The notes: generated by a model from the sequence alone, not told the origin. Shown: positions 37,143-49,930, numbered from the stretch's first letter. The stretch is 64,000 nucleotides of DNA from Paramacrobiotus metropolitanus (GCF_019649055.1 NW_026570267.1:744001-808000), one strand, 5' to 3'. Numbers and translations: made by a program.

Positions 37143-40100
37143 ATGATTAAGAGGATACTGTTGTGTTTGGGACTATTGCATGCGGCTGCCGGACAAGGTA
37201 AGCGGACCGCGGAATTAAGCAATTCCACGAAGAAATACAAAAATGTTTTACGTTAAGTACAAAAAACGAGTATGCAAGTTGTATGTGTCTACCTAATGTG
37301 CCTTTTTATATTTTCTGTTTACACATATGTATATGCATCAAACTTTTGTGCAAACTTATTTACAAAAATTTGCTCCTCCTAATAAAGAAAAAAATTACAG
37401 GTGCAACTGCATCGGTATATTGTAATTTGTAAGTTAAGTAAGGAATCGCTATTTTTTACACTGCAATAAACGCGCACAGTAGTTGTTCTAAAAAGTGCTT
37501 GATCTCTTTACTAACTTAATATTAGAAGCACTTCGATTCCAGGACAACTTATCGTATAACAAGCTATAAGTACATCTTATACACATTTTCATAGTGATTG
37601 CAGCCTTAACACTAATTATTACTTATTATGCTGGCTGCAGATGGCTGCAAAGCCCCGGCATTTCTATCGGCAGCAGGCGGTTCCATCGAAACGCCATATT
37701 ACGCTTATCCGACAATGGGCGGATATCCCAACAATCTTAGATGCCGTTGGGTAATCAGGAATCCAGCCAACAATGTGAGTTCTTTGGTTCGCTTAACCCG
37801 TTTCTAGACTTGCGTCCAGTGCTGACTGTTGATGAAGTAAGGGCATTTGGTACGCTCACTGAGCCTCACTCGTATGCATACGCAAGGGCCCATTAGAGTT
37901 TCACTATTCAAAGACTATTTCGACTTACCTTGACCTTTACCGAAAATCTCGCTTTGTCATTTTTCCAGAATATCTCAATTTCATTTGCCGAATCCTTCTG
38001 GCTGGAGCCAACAAGTGGATGCTCCTATGACAGAATCGTGTTTTTCAATGGAGAACGCACTGGAGCAGTAACTTGCATGCAGGCTTTAGGCGACACCGAA
38101 GCGCAATTCAACACTGGTATGCAACGTTTCTGGGTGATATCAGTTTACTAGTAAACAGCTGCAAGTTTTGCAATAAAATATGCGCCATAAACACCAAAGA
38201 ATAAATTGTTAATTCAGTTTATCGGTGCAGTAGTCTCTTTTCAATGAGAAAAAAATAGTAAGAACTCAGAAGTAAACTGCCCGTTTCTGTTTTACAGGAC
38301 CGTTGTGCGGTGCGGTCGCACCGGCTCCTTTTGTTATTGGGAAAAGGCCGGGTGATACGACCAGCGTTTTCACGGTTGAAGTCTGTAAGAAATTTTTCAT
38401 ACTCTTACTGCTGGACTGTATCAGTAATATTATGTATACAATACACTGTAGTGTATTACGTGTATTGCGTAATATTAGTTTATACAGATATATACTCAAG
38501 CGTTTTTATGATAATTCGCTGATTTCTGACCTTTTGTCTAGGATATATGTAATGGTTGTATAATCTACAGGATATAAATGGAAAATAAGGCACAGATATT
38601 GAATAACACTTATAGCAAAACTAAATAGAAAAATTTAGTAAACGACAAATAGGCAGACATGTACAAGTCATGATCATATAATTTATTGGAAAAAGGTTCA
38701 AACATTCGACCGTGGAATAACGTTCAACAACCGTGATCTATAAAACTTAATGTTTTACTGTATGTAGGTACGGATGGCTCTCAAACTGGGTAAGATACAT
38801 TCTGCAAAGTTCTAACCAGTGGCCTAAGCTCTATTTTTCTGACTGGAAACATGTGTAGCCAAGGTTTCCATATGAATTTCAATGCCACCAATGACGCGGC
38901 CACTGCACCTTTGCTCGGAACCACAACACTTCCCCCGGTGACCGGACCAACAAGTCCTCCGATCCCGTTGCAGGCGCATTTTCACTTGACCCTGGACGAG
39001 CAGCTCAACAGAACAGTCTATATAACTTCACCGGGTCACCCTGGAAATTATCCAAATTACGCCAATTATTCCTGGACCATTTCTACGGAATCCAATAGCT
39101 ATATCCAAGTACATCACTAACCAATAGAAGTAGTACTGAAGTACTGTTACAGACATTTAGGCGGATTTAGGCGCTAAGATATTTGATTAAAACAATATTA
39201 TATTAATAAAATGGATCAAAAATAATAAAGTCAAATCAACATTAAAATGTACGAACTTACAGTGCTTACAGTGATTGTTTCTAAAGAGAATATTTGCAGT
39301 AAATACGTATAGATACAACATGAACAGTTTTAAAAAAAGTGGATGAGTTTTAATTTAACTACCCACAGGTCACAGCGGAGGCGTTCAGCCTGGAATATAA
39401 CTCCCAGTGCGGTTACGACAGCCTGACCATTGTAGATCCAAAAAGTTAGTAATACAAATACTGCCGTATATTGAATTACTGCTGTAAAACTGTAAATGAA
39501 AAACTTGTACCGTGAACTTGAAGTTTTAAAAACAACTTATTCTTCCAGAAAGCGACGAAGTTGTAGGCGTTTTCTGTGGAAACGATGGTCCTATCGAAAT
39601 TAAATCTTCTGGAAATGAGCTGGTAAATGTGAATTTGTGATCATACTCTACTGAGTATATGTGGGGCATCTGAAATTAACGTTTTTCAAAAGTCATGGTT
39701 TGCAGTTGGTTCAACTACAAAATTGTTGTTACTACACATATACGTATTTTTACTGATACTCTGCAAACTTTGATCCTGATGCTGCTACTGATAGTTTGCA
39801 TTAGTTTATTTAGAAAATAATATTATGCAAAACAGCTAACGTACCTTTACATGTGTGCATATATTTCTGAATGAAACATGCGCTCCGAGTATCAGTGTAA
39901 TGCGTGTATCTGTATTATTATAATATTATAACAATATCTAAATGTTACTGAAATATACTCGTACAATAATCAGAGCCACTTGCATGCATAATATAGTCAC
40001 GGATTTGGTGTGACGACGTCTTTTGTAGCGACTTTACTTTAAAACCGATGGATCGGGGACGTACGCTGGATTTCGACTACGAGTTGAATGTGAGTGTTAC

Positions 40101-42571
40101 CATTTTATTTAGGTTATAAGTTTATTCTTTCAGTTTACTTTTTAATAACTCCAACAGGTTTAAATTTTGTATGAACAAGTTATATTACAGCATACATTAA
40201 CACATTCCACCCAGTCTTTACATTGTTTTTGTAGTGACAAAATGCAAAGCTGGCGAGTCCTCGTGTCCCAACGATCCCAGCGGCACCACTTGTTTTTCGC
40301 CGGATATGCTGTGCGACGGTAATTTCTATCGAAATGGGCAATAAAATAAATATATTTTTATGGCATCGAAATTTGTGTTACTATCCAGAATACCGTTAAT
40401 TGCCCTTTTAAGCAGTTGTACAGTGTTATTTCTATTTAGGCAAAGGAGATTGTCCTAATAATGAAGACGAGAACTGTCCTCTGACATGCGGTAATCCAGC
40501 AGTTCAGCCATGGTTAAGCACCAGGTTTGCCGAAGGGATGGTGCAGTCCAGAATTGTGGGCGGAATTGAGGTAACAGCATCATAAATAAAATTTCACCGG
40601 GATATTTTTATCTGTCTATACGTACCGGTAAGTAAGTTTAAGTTTGTCAAAATTGTAGTCGCAAAGAACGCATTCATGTAATAAAACTACAGTTCTATGT
40701 GTTACTTATCTCATACGTGCATCCGCGCTCAAAAAATTCATAAAGGCATGAAAGTAATTTTGATATACAGAGCAAACTGTAGTAGTCAATCTTGGAATTA
40801 TTCTCACGTATTCGTGATTCCACACCAGTCGTAAAGAGCATGTTACGAATCTCGTGAATAACTATGGCAGTCGTAATTATCATTACAGGCTCGGCCGCAC
40901 AGTTATCCTTGGCACGTGGCAGTGTTCCCCGATCACAGCAACGCTCGCGGAGTGCTTTGTGGAGGCACCATTGTAAACATATTTTTTGATGTAGTCTTTG
41001 ACATTTTCTCATTGATAATGCTCCCAAAGTAATGAGTTATTTCAGTAAAATTTTTGCAGATTGACCACCATTTTGTGCTGACCAGTGCCCAGTGCTGTGT
41101 CAAGTAATTCGTTTTGCATCTGATTTTGTGTAAGTGCTGGCTTTTTTACGACGATTCTTCACAATTGCAGCTATGCAAATAATCCCGCAACGGGTCTGCA
41201 CATTGGAGTGGGCGAGCATAACATTCTGGCCTCCCGCGAGCCACATGCGATCAACTACACCATCCAGCAAGCCTTCCTACATCCTCGATATGCCCAGGGT
41301 CCTTCTACAAACCAGCCGTTAAATAATCCATCCTATGATTACTGTTTATTGAAAACTAAATTGGTAAATAACTTCCTTTCAAGCGGCACTTATTACGAAA
41401 AAACAGTTTTGCATATATGGGTACTTAAACAAAAAATAATAAGTACAAACAAAATAGATAAGTAATTTTTATACTTATTTGCATCATTGAAAAAGGATCG
41501 TATATAATACTGTTTTACGCCGACATTATTGGTGTGACTAACTACATATAACTGCAGAAGCACCAGAAAAGTTATAATTATACAGTCAGATATCAATTAT
41601 TCTAATGCTGATACTTCGTGAGTCCGCTTTAGATTTAAATAAAATAGTTATAATATTAGTTAAATGCTTTTCCAGCCAATTTTCTTCAATGACCATGTGG
41701 CTCCAGTCTGCCTGGGTATGATGGAATACCCCGAGAATACTCGCTGTTACCTGTCTGGATGGGGAGCGGTCTCACGATCGCCAGGATCATATCCAAATGT
41801 TCCTCTGGTATCAGAAGAGTGGAGCCCAACCCTGCGCCAGGTCGACCTGCGTGTGGTCAGCGCAGCACGCTGTCGGTCCCTGTTTGCCCAGCAAGCAGTA
41901 CCAGATTTCAGTGATCAGATGCACAATATGACGAATGTTATTGGACAGGAAAACATGTGCGCCGGTACTCCTGGTAAAGGAGGGTAAGTGACACCGTCAA
42001 CGCCCAAATACTGCGTTATATCTTTTCGAATCCGTCGGTAGTTGTATAGCTACTGCAAAACCGCCTACAGAGTTCCTAAAATACTGGCAATGGCCTTTAA
42101 CAAAATAAATTTACTTCGGGAGGCTGTAGATCTAGCGCACTGGGAAAATTAACGTGAAACGTCCCCCTGCTTATAAGCGATAATTCAACGAAGGTCTTAG
42201 ATTTAGTGTGTTTTAGGTGCTTTGGAGATGTTGGTGGTGCTTTGGTATGCCAAAGTCCAAGTGATCCCCAAACCTGGCAAGCAGTGGGCATCTTTAGCTC
42301 TCGATAGTAAGTTTTCCCACTAATTCCAGAGCCAATTTGACCACGAGCAAAATTCGTATGACTGTACCAGTACTTGCACATCTGGTGATTGTGTCGTATC
42401 ACTGGCACGACATCATTAAAATTTGAAGTGGCTGTACTATTAATTTTGTGTTGCGGGGGAAATGGTACTAGCGTATATGCATTTTTTAGTGGGTGCGGTG
42501 ATACATTGCCTTCGATCTTCTCAAAGGTATCGTCGGCCGTGGAATGGATTTCCTCGGTGATGTTTTCATAA
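37143..42571 (+). CDS. Secreted CUB-CUB-LDLa-serine protease homologue (inactive)
   Basis: Seventeen exons: 37143-37197, 37641-37774, 37969-38116, 38298-38384, 38768-38789, 38859-39108, 39369-39444, 39549-39622, 40029-40089, 40235-40318, 40440-40570, 40889-40972, 41060-41103, 41171-41363, 41676-41983, 42217-42306, 42490-42571. Phases agree; 640 aa. A signal peptide (about 1-17) is followed by CUB1 (about 20-155), a Thr/Pro linker, CUB2 (about 185-300), an LDL-receptor class A module (about 305-350, CSPDMLCDGKGDCPNNEDENC-type) and an S1 trypsin fold starting at R368-IVGG. The S1 triad is broken: the usual TAAHC reads TSAQC (Gln413), Asp473 is kept (YDYCLLK), and GDSGG reads GDVGG (Val589). The position equivalent to specificity residue 189 is Gly. 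It should therefore bind but not cut, like insect clip-domain protease homologues. Partner unknown; extracellular by signal peptide. Confidence 0.93.
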
Positions 42572-43578
42572 TCATAACAGAGTTTCCAGTAATTTAACAG
42601 TCTTGATAAATTGCGTCCGTTCGTGTACTTTACTTGATGTGCAATTTAGGAATGGCTTTGCTGCTTGACTGTAACAAAAAGGAAAACTCGAGATACGTCT
42701 GATCTAGCAGTTGCTGGTAGAATGACCGTGTTTGCTTTATAAATGTTCATGTTAATTATGCACTTTATACAAAGAATATGCACTGGAGTCTAGATGTTAC
42801 AGGACGCAGAAAAACAAATCACAACGACAAACATGACCTTGTCTGATTGACCAATAATTATATAGATACGCCGGTAACTTTTAGTTCCTGCTAAGTTATC
42901 CATAACGATGTATGTATTTGGGAAAATCGCAAATGTAGGCAGACCTTTATCAATTGACAAGTTATTACCCTTTTAGTTTTCTTAACACCATTTGCATGCG
43001 TTGGATTTTTGTTTCTGGTGCATGCAATAGGTGTGCTAAAATTTAATAAGGCATGCAATAGGTGTGCTAAATTTAGGTTCTTTCATCGAGTTTTGCTGTT
43101 TTTACTATGCCAGCTTTGTAATTATAATACGTATTGTCATCATTGCAGTGCTATGCGCAAGCATTCAGAAAACAACAAGATTTTGTTTTTATGACACTCT
43201 TCAGAAGTTATACTTCGCATCGCATTATATATTAAATGTCTCACTTATGTATCAGTAGACCGATAGCTTGCTTGCTCACAATCAAAGCATGAAACAGAAA
43301 AACTATTACAGTACAGCATAAAATTATTACCACCGGTGTACGGGAAAACGATGCAATGCCTTAATTATAATTATATAGAGCATCCTAACTTTCAGGAGTG
43401 TCTTGAACGCTGGGAACCTCGAGGCATGAAAATATGAGACGTCGCTGCACACAATAAAAATGTCGCAAGGTAGAACTGTATGTTGTCGATCTCATTGTTA
43501 ATAATTCTAACTCTGGAACTAAGGCGAACGTATCTTTTCTTGGATTTATTGATTGCAAAGAAATTTGCTACGAAACTA
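42572..43578. other. Intergenic with a short tandem duplication
   Basis: AT-rich. At about 43019-43074 a 25-bp unit (GCATGCAATAGGTGTGCTAA...) occurs twice, 31 bp apart. There are no coding signals beyond short frames. Confidence 0.5.
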
Positions 43579-44328
43579 CAGGTCGGTCGCGCCAAGTGTG
43601 GACAGTTGCAGAAAATAAATTTTAATATATTTCTGTAAGTAGTTTTAACATTAACTTTGCACTTTTCTTGTGTAACTTTTCATTGCGGACAAAATATTAA
43701 TGAAACCGGAATCTTCTAACGTGTTCGCAGGGGGTGGGGCGGAGCTTAAGGAAGGAGGGTAGCGGGCGTTTTTTGGGTGTTTATAACTGCCCTTCTAAAA
43801 AATTCAGGAGGTGACCTTTTTGTAAGGACTTTTTTAAAAACTTTTGAGTGACCGAAAAGGTGTTCTCTGTGGGTAAGCAAAAGAATCTTGCGCTATCCGT
43901 GCTCTTGGAACTTCCGAAACAAGATGTATCGCCCATAGACCTGTATGTTAAAAGCCACCTTCAAAAGAATGTGGTTGCCTGGAGCGCGGCTCGCGTTGGG
44001 CAAGATGTTAGCAATTTAAAGGAAGGTAGAAAAGTACCTTTGTAAGACCACTTCATTAGTTGGTAGTTCTCAACCTCTCACAATTTTTAAAAGATTATTG
44101 ACTGATCATGAATACTGCTTACTAAGCAGGGCGATTTGTGTGGAAAAACTGAAAGATAATATTCGGCTTCCGGACCCTGCATATTAGCTTCCAGTGCAGC
44201 AACATGACTAAGAAAGTTGCTGTAGATGATGAACTATCATAAAAAAATAACGAAACCATTTTGGGGTTCAGCGGTAGCAGCTGGGAACTGGGATTTTGTT
44301 ACTGTCCACACTTGGCGCGACCGACCTG
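43579..44328. mobile_element. Tc1/mariner-type element, degenerate
   Basis: 750 bp bounded by perfect 28-bp terminal inverted repeats (CAGGTCGGTCGCGCCAAGTG..., 43579-43606 and 44301-44328), each flanked by TA, the target duplication of the Tc1/mariner superfamily. Inside, a plus-strand frame at 43848-44045 (TEKVFSVGKQKN ... VKSHLQKNVVAWSA) resembles the part of a mariner/maT transposase around the first catalytic Asp (DEK-F-V block, then the VW-A block). It is a remnant: the Asp is gone, and the DNA-binding and remaining catalytic parts are missing. The element is therefore non-autonomous, although its ends are intact and could be mobilised by an active relative. Confidence 0.85.
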
Positions 44329-45558
44329 TAATACAATCCATAACGGCAGTTGTTAAAGCAATTATTGTCGTATACTGGATGTGAACAGGACATAATTCAC
44401 ATTAATTTCGTCAAAATTGAGTACTGCAAAGTACTTCAAAACATGCGATTCTGGTTCCCGGTATTGCAAAGGTGTATCCTATGGAATTTCAGTTATATTT
44501 ATTTATAGAACTCCTGTTTTTACAATTTTATACGCGGAAAAAAGTTTTTGTGGAACTTATCTGATTTCCAAAACCGCAAATTTCAGCATAAACTTTGAAG
44601 TACAATACTGTACTAATGGTATTAAAGTCAGTTCAGTCAGACAGTTCAGTACTTAACCGTCCACAAATACAAGTGCCTACAGAAACAGAAACAGCCGCAG
44701 GATAAATTTTTGAGTTAGTACTGTACTTACTGTGCACTGTTGTGTATGATGTGTTACGTACGTACAGAACTGACCCTGGTGAGAAGGAAATCAAGGAACT
44801 GCCCCGCTCCAAGTGGTTCAGTGGAAATTTTGTGAGCGCCCACAAAAATTATTAAAAGTACGTCCTATTATAAACCAGTAAATTAAACGCTAGCGTTTGA
44901 TTTACTGGTTCATAATAGTAAGTACTTTTAATAATTTAAATATGTACTGCTCGAAGGTGCTACCGTTTGTACGTATAACGTTTTAGAACCTGCCCAGTAC
45001 TATTACAGTACTTACCATTATTATTTTATTTAAGCCGATGATGATGTACGCACATACAGTACGACCCTGCACTCGTACTGACATCATTGATGGCTTCGTC
45101 ATACAGTACTCGTACAGTACTAGACTAGTAAATCGAGGGCACTCCAAATACACCAAATATACAAATAAACTGCGTACCCGCGATTTAATATCGATGCCAG
45201 CGTGGATTCCGATTGTACAACAATTACGAAATAAATAAGCCGCAAGGCCTATCTCTTCGTTTCACGGCTCATTCGTTCATATTCAATCTTCGAAAGGTTT
45301 TGATCAAAACGTAATCGCAGACAAACAATATTTATACACTGTTTGGAAGTTGTTGAATAAATATTTCGGGATAGTCTAGCGCTAATGCGGTGACTTTTTT
45401 AAGCGCGCTTGTTTTATCCCAGCAGCAGCAGACGCGTCGGGAGTAAGTATACTGCGGCGTCTGCAGTAAATCCAACAGAAGTGTATCGCGGCTGCATCCA
45501 TCGACCAAACGCCGTCATGTTATCTGCCGCTGATGAGTAATTTTAGTTTTTGGCAACA
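44329..45558. other. Intergenic upstream of MCU
   Basis: Contains the palindrome described separately. It has repeated GTACTGT/ACAGTAC-type words around 44630-45130 but no recognisable gene. The MCU promoter and 5' UTR should lie near the right end, which is less AT-rich (45400-45558). Confidence 0.5.
44846..44937. repeat. 92-bp near-perfect palindrome
   Basis: Two 46-bp arms with no spacer, centred between 44891 and 44892 on AACGCTAGCGTT. Outer arms read AAATTATTAAAAGTAC and GTACTTTTAATAATTT; mismatches are few and lie in the middle of the arms. It would extrude as a cruciform or fold as RNA. Confidence 0.9.
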
Positions 45559-48500
45559 ATGCATGCACCACGGAGCCTATACTGTCGAGCCAATGCGCTG
45601 GCGCTGCGCTTACGAACGCAGCCTGGACAGTGGAATTTGGAAAGAAATCTGCACTGTTTCGCCCGTGGCCGATCCTTCGAAGGCCGATTTCAGTGGCATC
45701 CTAAACACGTTACTTTAATACAGTACGGCAAAGAATTCCCATCCGGAATAGTGTTGCGTTCATCATCCACCAATGCCACCGAGGACATCCCCAAGGATAA
45801 CACGATTAAAGTGGATATCTCGCAGCTGAGTAACTCGGGAAATGTAGACGAGGTAAAAGTCGTCTTGTTTAAAGAGCGGGTGTAAATGAAATTGTCGAGG
45901 CTGATCGCGCAGATATTCGCAGTTTTTTTTTCGCAGTGATCGCGCAGATATTCGCAGTTTTTTAAACCGGTGCTCCAGAGTGGTTATATGTATATGCGAT
46001 ACTAGCGCAGATTTTTCAATAGAATATGCTGTATTTTATGTTTCAGCGTTTGCGAACTTATTAAATAGTGGATAAATTGCACTTGTACTCGTAAATCGAA
46101 TAAACACTACGACTGTACATTTCAAGTGCGTTGTTATATTTTTCATGTTAAGTATTTGTGGTTTAAGAGTATAGTCAATTCAGTGAAATATCAGCATTTA
46201 AATTTCAGAATGCTCAGCATGAGCATGAAACTCTTTCGTTTTATATATTTATCGTATGTATAAATGCTCGTTTCACAAATGTGGCTGATTTCTGAGATTA
46301 TTAACTGCACGTATTTGCTATGATTTAATTTCCGCCGTTATTCATGTCGGTCGTAATTTTCAAAAATAATCATTTACTTCGGTTAATGCTTAGTGCTCCT
46401 CTGTTTATGGTCAGCCAGTCACGAATCTCTTTGCGCTCCAGAGAACAAATAAGCTTTTGACTATGATTAGCAGCATTATTTATGGATCATGGATTCATGC
46501 GCTGCATCTCTGTAACCGCAGTAGCGACGGTCTGCAGACAGGTCGGGAGTGCTGCCCTAGCCCAGCCGGAAACGAAATGTTCATCTGGGCTGATCTTTTT
46601 TATTGACATTATGCAGGTAACTGATCAGCTGCGCCAGCTGAATCACATCCGGGCACTGGTGTCCCAGCTTTATTTGGCCCTGCATGTGCCCGATACGTAC
46701 AAAAATGAAATGGAGAACATGCAGCGCCAGCTGGATCAAATTCAAAGCGAATTAAGGCCGCTGGAGGAGGTGAATATGGACACGCGCTCTAATTACTTAC
46801 GTAGCTTCTAGCGTGATAACAGCGGTTAATCGTCACAACATTTGGATTATTTATCGTGTTTTGCCATTTGCGCTGAATATAAAACCTTTGCCAAGTGGAA
46901 GATAATTTGAATTGTGCAACGTAATCTTTTATTAGTGTGTAAAAGTTAAGGCGATTAAATTTCGAATTCACCAAATTTTTTATATATTGCATGCATAAAA
47001 TGTAAATGCGCTTTTAAACGAATTTTTCGAAAATCTTATTCGCGATTGCCGCGAAATTGATTTTTCGGTGAATTCTTGTCGAATACTTGTTTACAACAGT
47101 TTTAGTTACACTTCCATTGAACTTTTTCTTGAAAGTCGCATTGTTGCAGAAAAAAGTGGAATTATTGCTGCGGGCGGAAAGGCGCAGCAAAATCTTGGCA
47201 TGGTCCGGGCTGGGATTCATGGGAATGCAATTTGGATTCCTCGCCAGGCTGACATGGTGGGAGTATTCGTGGGACATCATCGAGCCCAGTACGTCATGCA
47301 AAATTTATCGTGCTGTACTCCCTTTTCGTTCGGTTTAGCATTAATGATTCTTTATTATTTTACAGTAACCTACTTTGTGACATATGGAACGGCAATGTGC
47401 CTATACGCGTACTACCTCGTAACTCGACAGGTAAGCGCTACAATGGCAAAACGTGGCGGCAATAACCTGATCGCCGGCATGATAATAATTGCGGTTTTAC
47501 GCTTCGTGCTTTTTATGAACATTTACAATCGCAAATCGAAATGTCGTGTTGTTCGTGTGCATTAGTCTCACCGAGCATACATGTACCTTAGTCTGTTCGA
47601 TCAGTTTAATTGTTCGTACCGTCGTACTGAAAAACTGAATCACACCTATCGTTAATTCAATACGAGTATTTAAGTCTGTATTGATTTTCAATAAGTTTAT
47701 GGTTATAAAACGTTTCAGGAATTTAAAGTACACACAGCTTACCCTTGAGGATATGTTTTTTTCTGCTTCGGTGATTTGCTGAGCCTCTACGCTAATTGTA
47801 TTCCCAAATTGAGTGCAATTTTTTGCTTTTGTAATGCCAAAAAATGTCAAAAAGATGTTCATACTTGAATGTTCTTTGACTTCTGACGTCAGGATAGCTA
47901 CTTGCAAAAACATGCATTCGGATTGTTTAACACTTAATTAAGTAGAGCTCTGGGATGTGGTATTTCAAGGTTATGTCGTAACACTTATGCGCATCTTGAT
48001 GATCCCAAGTTTTAACTAAGAGTACATCTAGAACTTCGTACGGGCACGCTGCCAAATGTGTACTGATCTTTCAAAAGCGGTATACATTTCTCTTTAATTG
48101 ACCGAACGTTCGGCTGTTGCTTTTGCGTACAAGTAGCATAATCTTTATTTGGGGATCCGTCATTTCGCAGATAATTAGTGCCGGCTCCGTTCGGCTTATT
48201 GCAAAGCGATAAGCGAAACTACTGTTGTTTTAAAGTCTTTTTATGACGCAATGGTTGAAGCCATTAATCTAGTAAATGAATTTTGTTTCGCTGTTAGAGA
48301 TATTTTATTTGGATATAAAACGCCGGGCGAAGTGATGTTACTAACAATATGAGAAACAATTATTAAGCAGCGCTTGTTATTGATACGTTGCTTTTACGCA
48401 GCCAGTCTTTTTAATTGGAAGCCGGTGAGGCGAGCAAATTAACATGGCTTCCCTATGCAAATTAGAGACTTGTACAGTATACTCGATGCATCCTATCTGA

Positions 48501-48772
48501 TAGAGCAGATCATTAACACAATAACACATGAAATGCTGATGCAGGATTACAACTTCCCGGCCGTGGCCGACCGCTGGACCGCGTTGGCTTTCCACAAGAA
48601 TGTACGCCGCGCCAAATGGGAAATGAATCGCTACGTTGACTTACGCGATAAACTGCGAAAAGTGCAGAATGAACTGGAAAAAATGAGCATGCTGGCGCCC
48701 CATACACCGTATAAACCGCCAACATCCGCGGCGGATGTGATCCATAGCAAAGAGCAGGAGAATGCGGCATAA
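45559..48772 (+). CDS. MCU: Mitochondrial calcium uniporter pore subunit
   Basis: Ca2+-selective channel of the inner mitochondrial membrane. Exons 45559-45879, 46617-46769, 47150-47288, 47366-47430, 48545-48772; phases agree, 301 aa (human 351). The N-terminus is Arg-rich without acids ([19 protein letters not shown]), a plausible targeting peptide, followed by a divergent N-terminal domain ([25 protein letters not shown]). Then a coiled coil ([14 protein letters not shown] ... [11 protein letters not shown]), TM1 ([20 protein letters not shown]), the pore loop WDIIEP (200-203 for DIIE), TM2 ([20 protein letters not shown]) and the second coiled coil ([18 protein letters not shown]). The usual filter is DIME; here Met is Ile while Asp and Glu are kept. 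About 30 residues at the end of the N-terminal domain are missing from this model, so an exon in 45880-46616 may be unplaced. The first donor (CGG|GTGTAA) is chosen by homology; GAG|GTAAAA 17 nt earlier is the alternative. Confidence 0.92.
45902..45963. repeat. Short tandem duplication in MCU intron 1
   Basis: TGATCGCGCAGATATTCGCAG followed by a T run occurs twice, at about 45902 and 45938, separated by a few bases, just after the first donor site. Confidence 0.8.
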
Positions 48773-49930
48773 AGAATCCCAGACACCACAGCAGTGGCGC
48801 CTGCTGCGCAGTGATTATTCGTCCATGACGTACGGTGCAGCGAAAGTGTTTTTGATTTTTCTACTCCCATGGTGAATGTATGTTCTTTCTTCTGTGTTTG
48901 TTAGCATGTAAAAAATTGTATTGCAGCTGGGTAAGCTCTGCTTGTTCGAGTAGCGCATTTTGATCGCCTTTTTAATCGTGCACCCTTGTTGATTTTTGTT
49001 ATACGTCGGTGTGTGTAAGTGATATTTTCGGATGACGGCGTTTTCTGTCAGTTTCAACTATCGGTGGTCTCACATTCCGCGCTGGTATTTAATTTTGTAG
49101 GAGAGTTTAAAAGGTGTTAAATATAATTGTGGTTTGTAATGTGGTAGCGTAAAGTCGCATGCAGCTTTTCCTTTGCCACATAAATTAATTGTGGAAGTTT
49201 TTGCGCCAGGAATGGTTATTCTGATAAAACGGATGAATGAGCTGTATGATTAAATTTGGCACAGGGCAAATGATTAACGAGGGGCTATAACAACATTTCC
49301 CAACAGAAGCTTATGACGAACGCTGATTATAAATTACTAGTAAAAATTGGAAAGTTACTGCGCATCACCCATTCCTGATTAGAAGATTTTGTGCACACGC
49401 CGCTTATAATAAATCCGGACAACAAAATTGAAAAAATTCACATAAAACACATTGAAAAAGTTCTTCTTTTGTTAATGAAAGAATAAATAAATGCAGTATA
49501 TCGCATCGTTTAGTTTGTTCACAAGAAACAAATACTTCTACAGAAAACAAAATGCTTTTTTACCAAGCCGACAAAAGTAGCCGTCGGACTGTGCGGTAAT
49601 TCAAGGATAAAGTGGATAGTCAAAAGACTCAAAACTGCTGAGTCATCATCACTTGTTTACTTTATCTTAACAGTCAGCTGTTTGTTCTGGCAGTACAAAC
49701 AGTATCCAAATGGAAAATCGTCCTTATCGCCCTATCAGCATCGTATCTTTTAGGCAAAAAGTACAAGAATTATTTGGCTTCATACGAACTGCTTTTGTGT
49801 TGGATCATTTTCCCTATAAGTCATATCGTTGTCCAAACAAACCCCTCTTACCACACCGACCATATGAATAATTGATTTTGAAATTGAATTCCCTAATCCT
49901 CGCTGGCGTGGGCTTTTTCTTTGCGGTGTA
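48773..49930. other. Intergenic between MCU and HTATIP2
   Basis: MCU 3' UTR (an AATAAA occurs at 49482-49487) and the HTATIP2 5' flank. AT-rich; no further coding or RNA signal seen. Confidence 0.5.

Noticed and set aside
45533-45718. 61-codon frame overlapping the MCU start in another phase
   Set aside because: The 45559 frame gives a targeting-peptide-like N-terminus and leads into the MCU N-terminal domain; this one does not.
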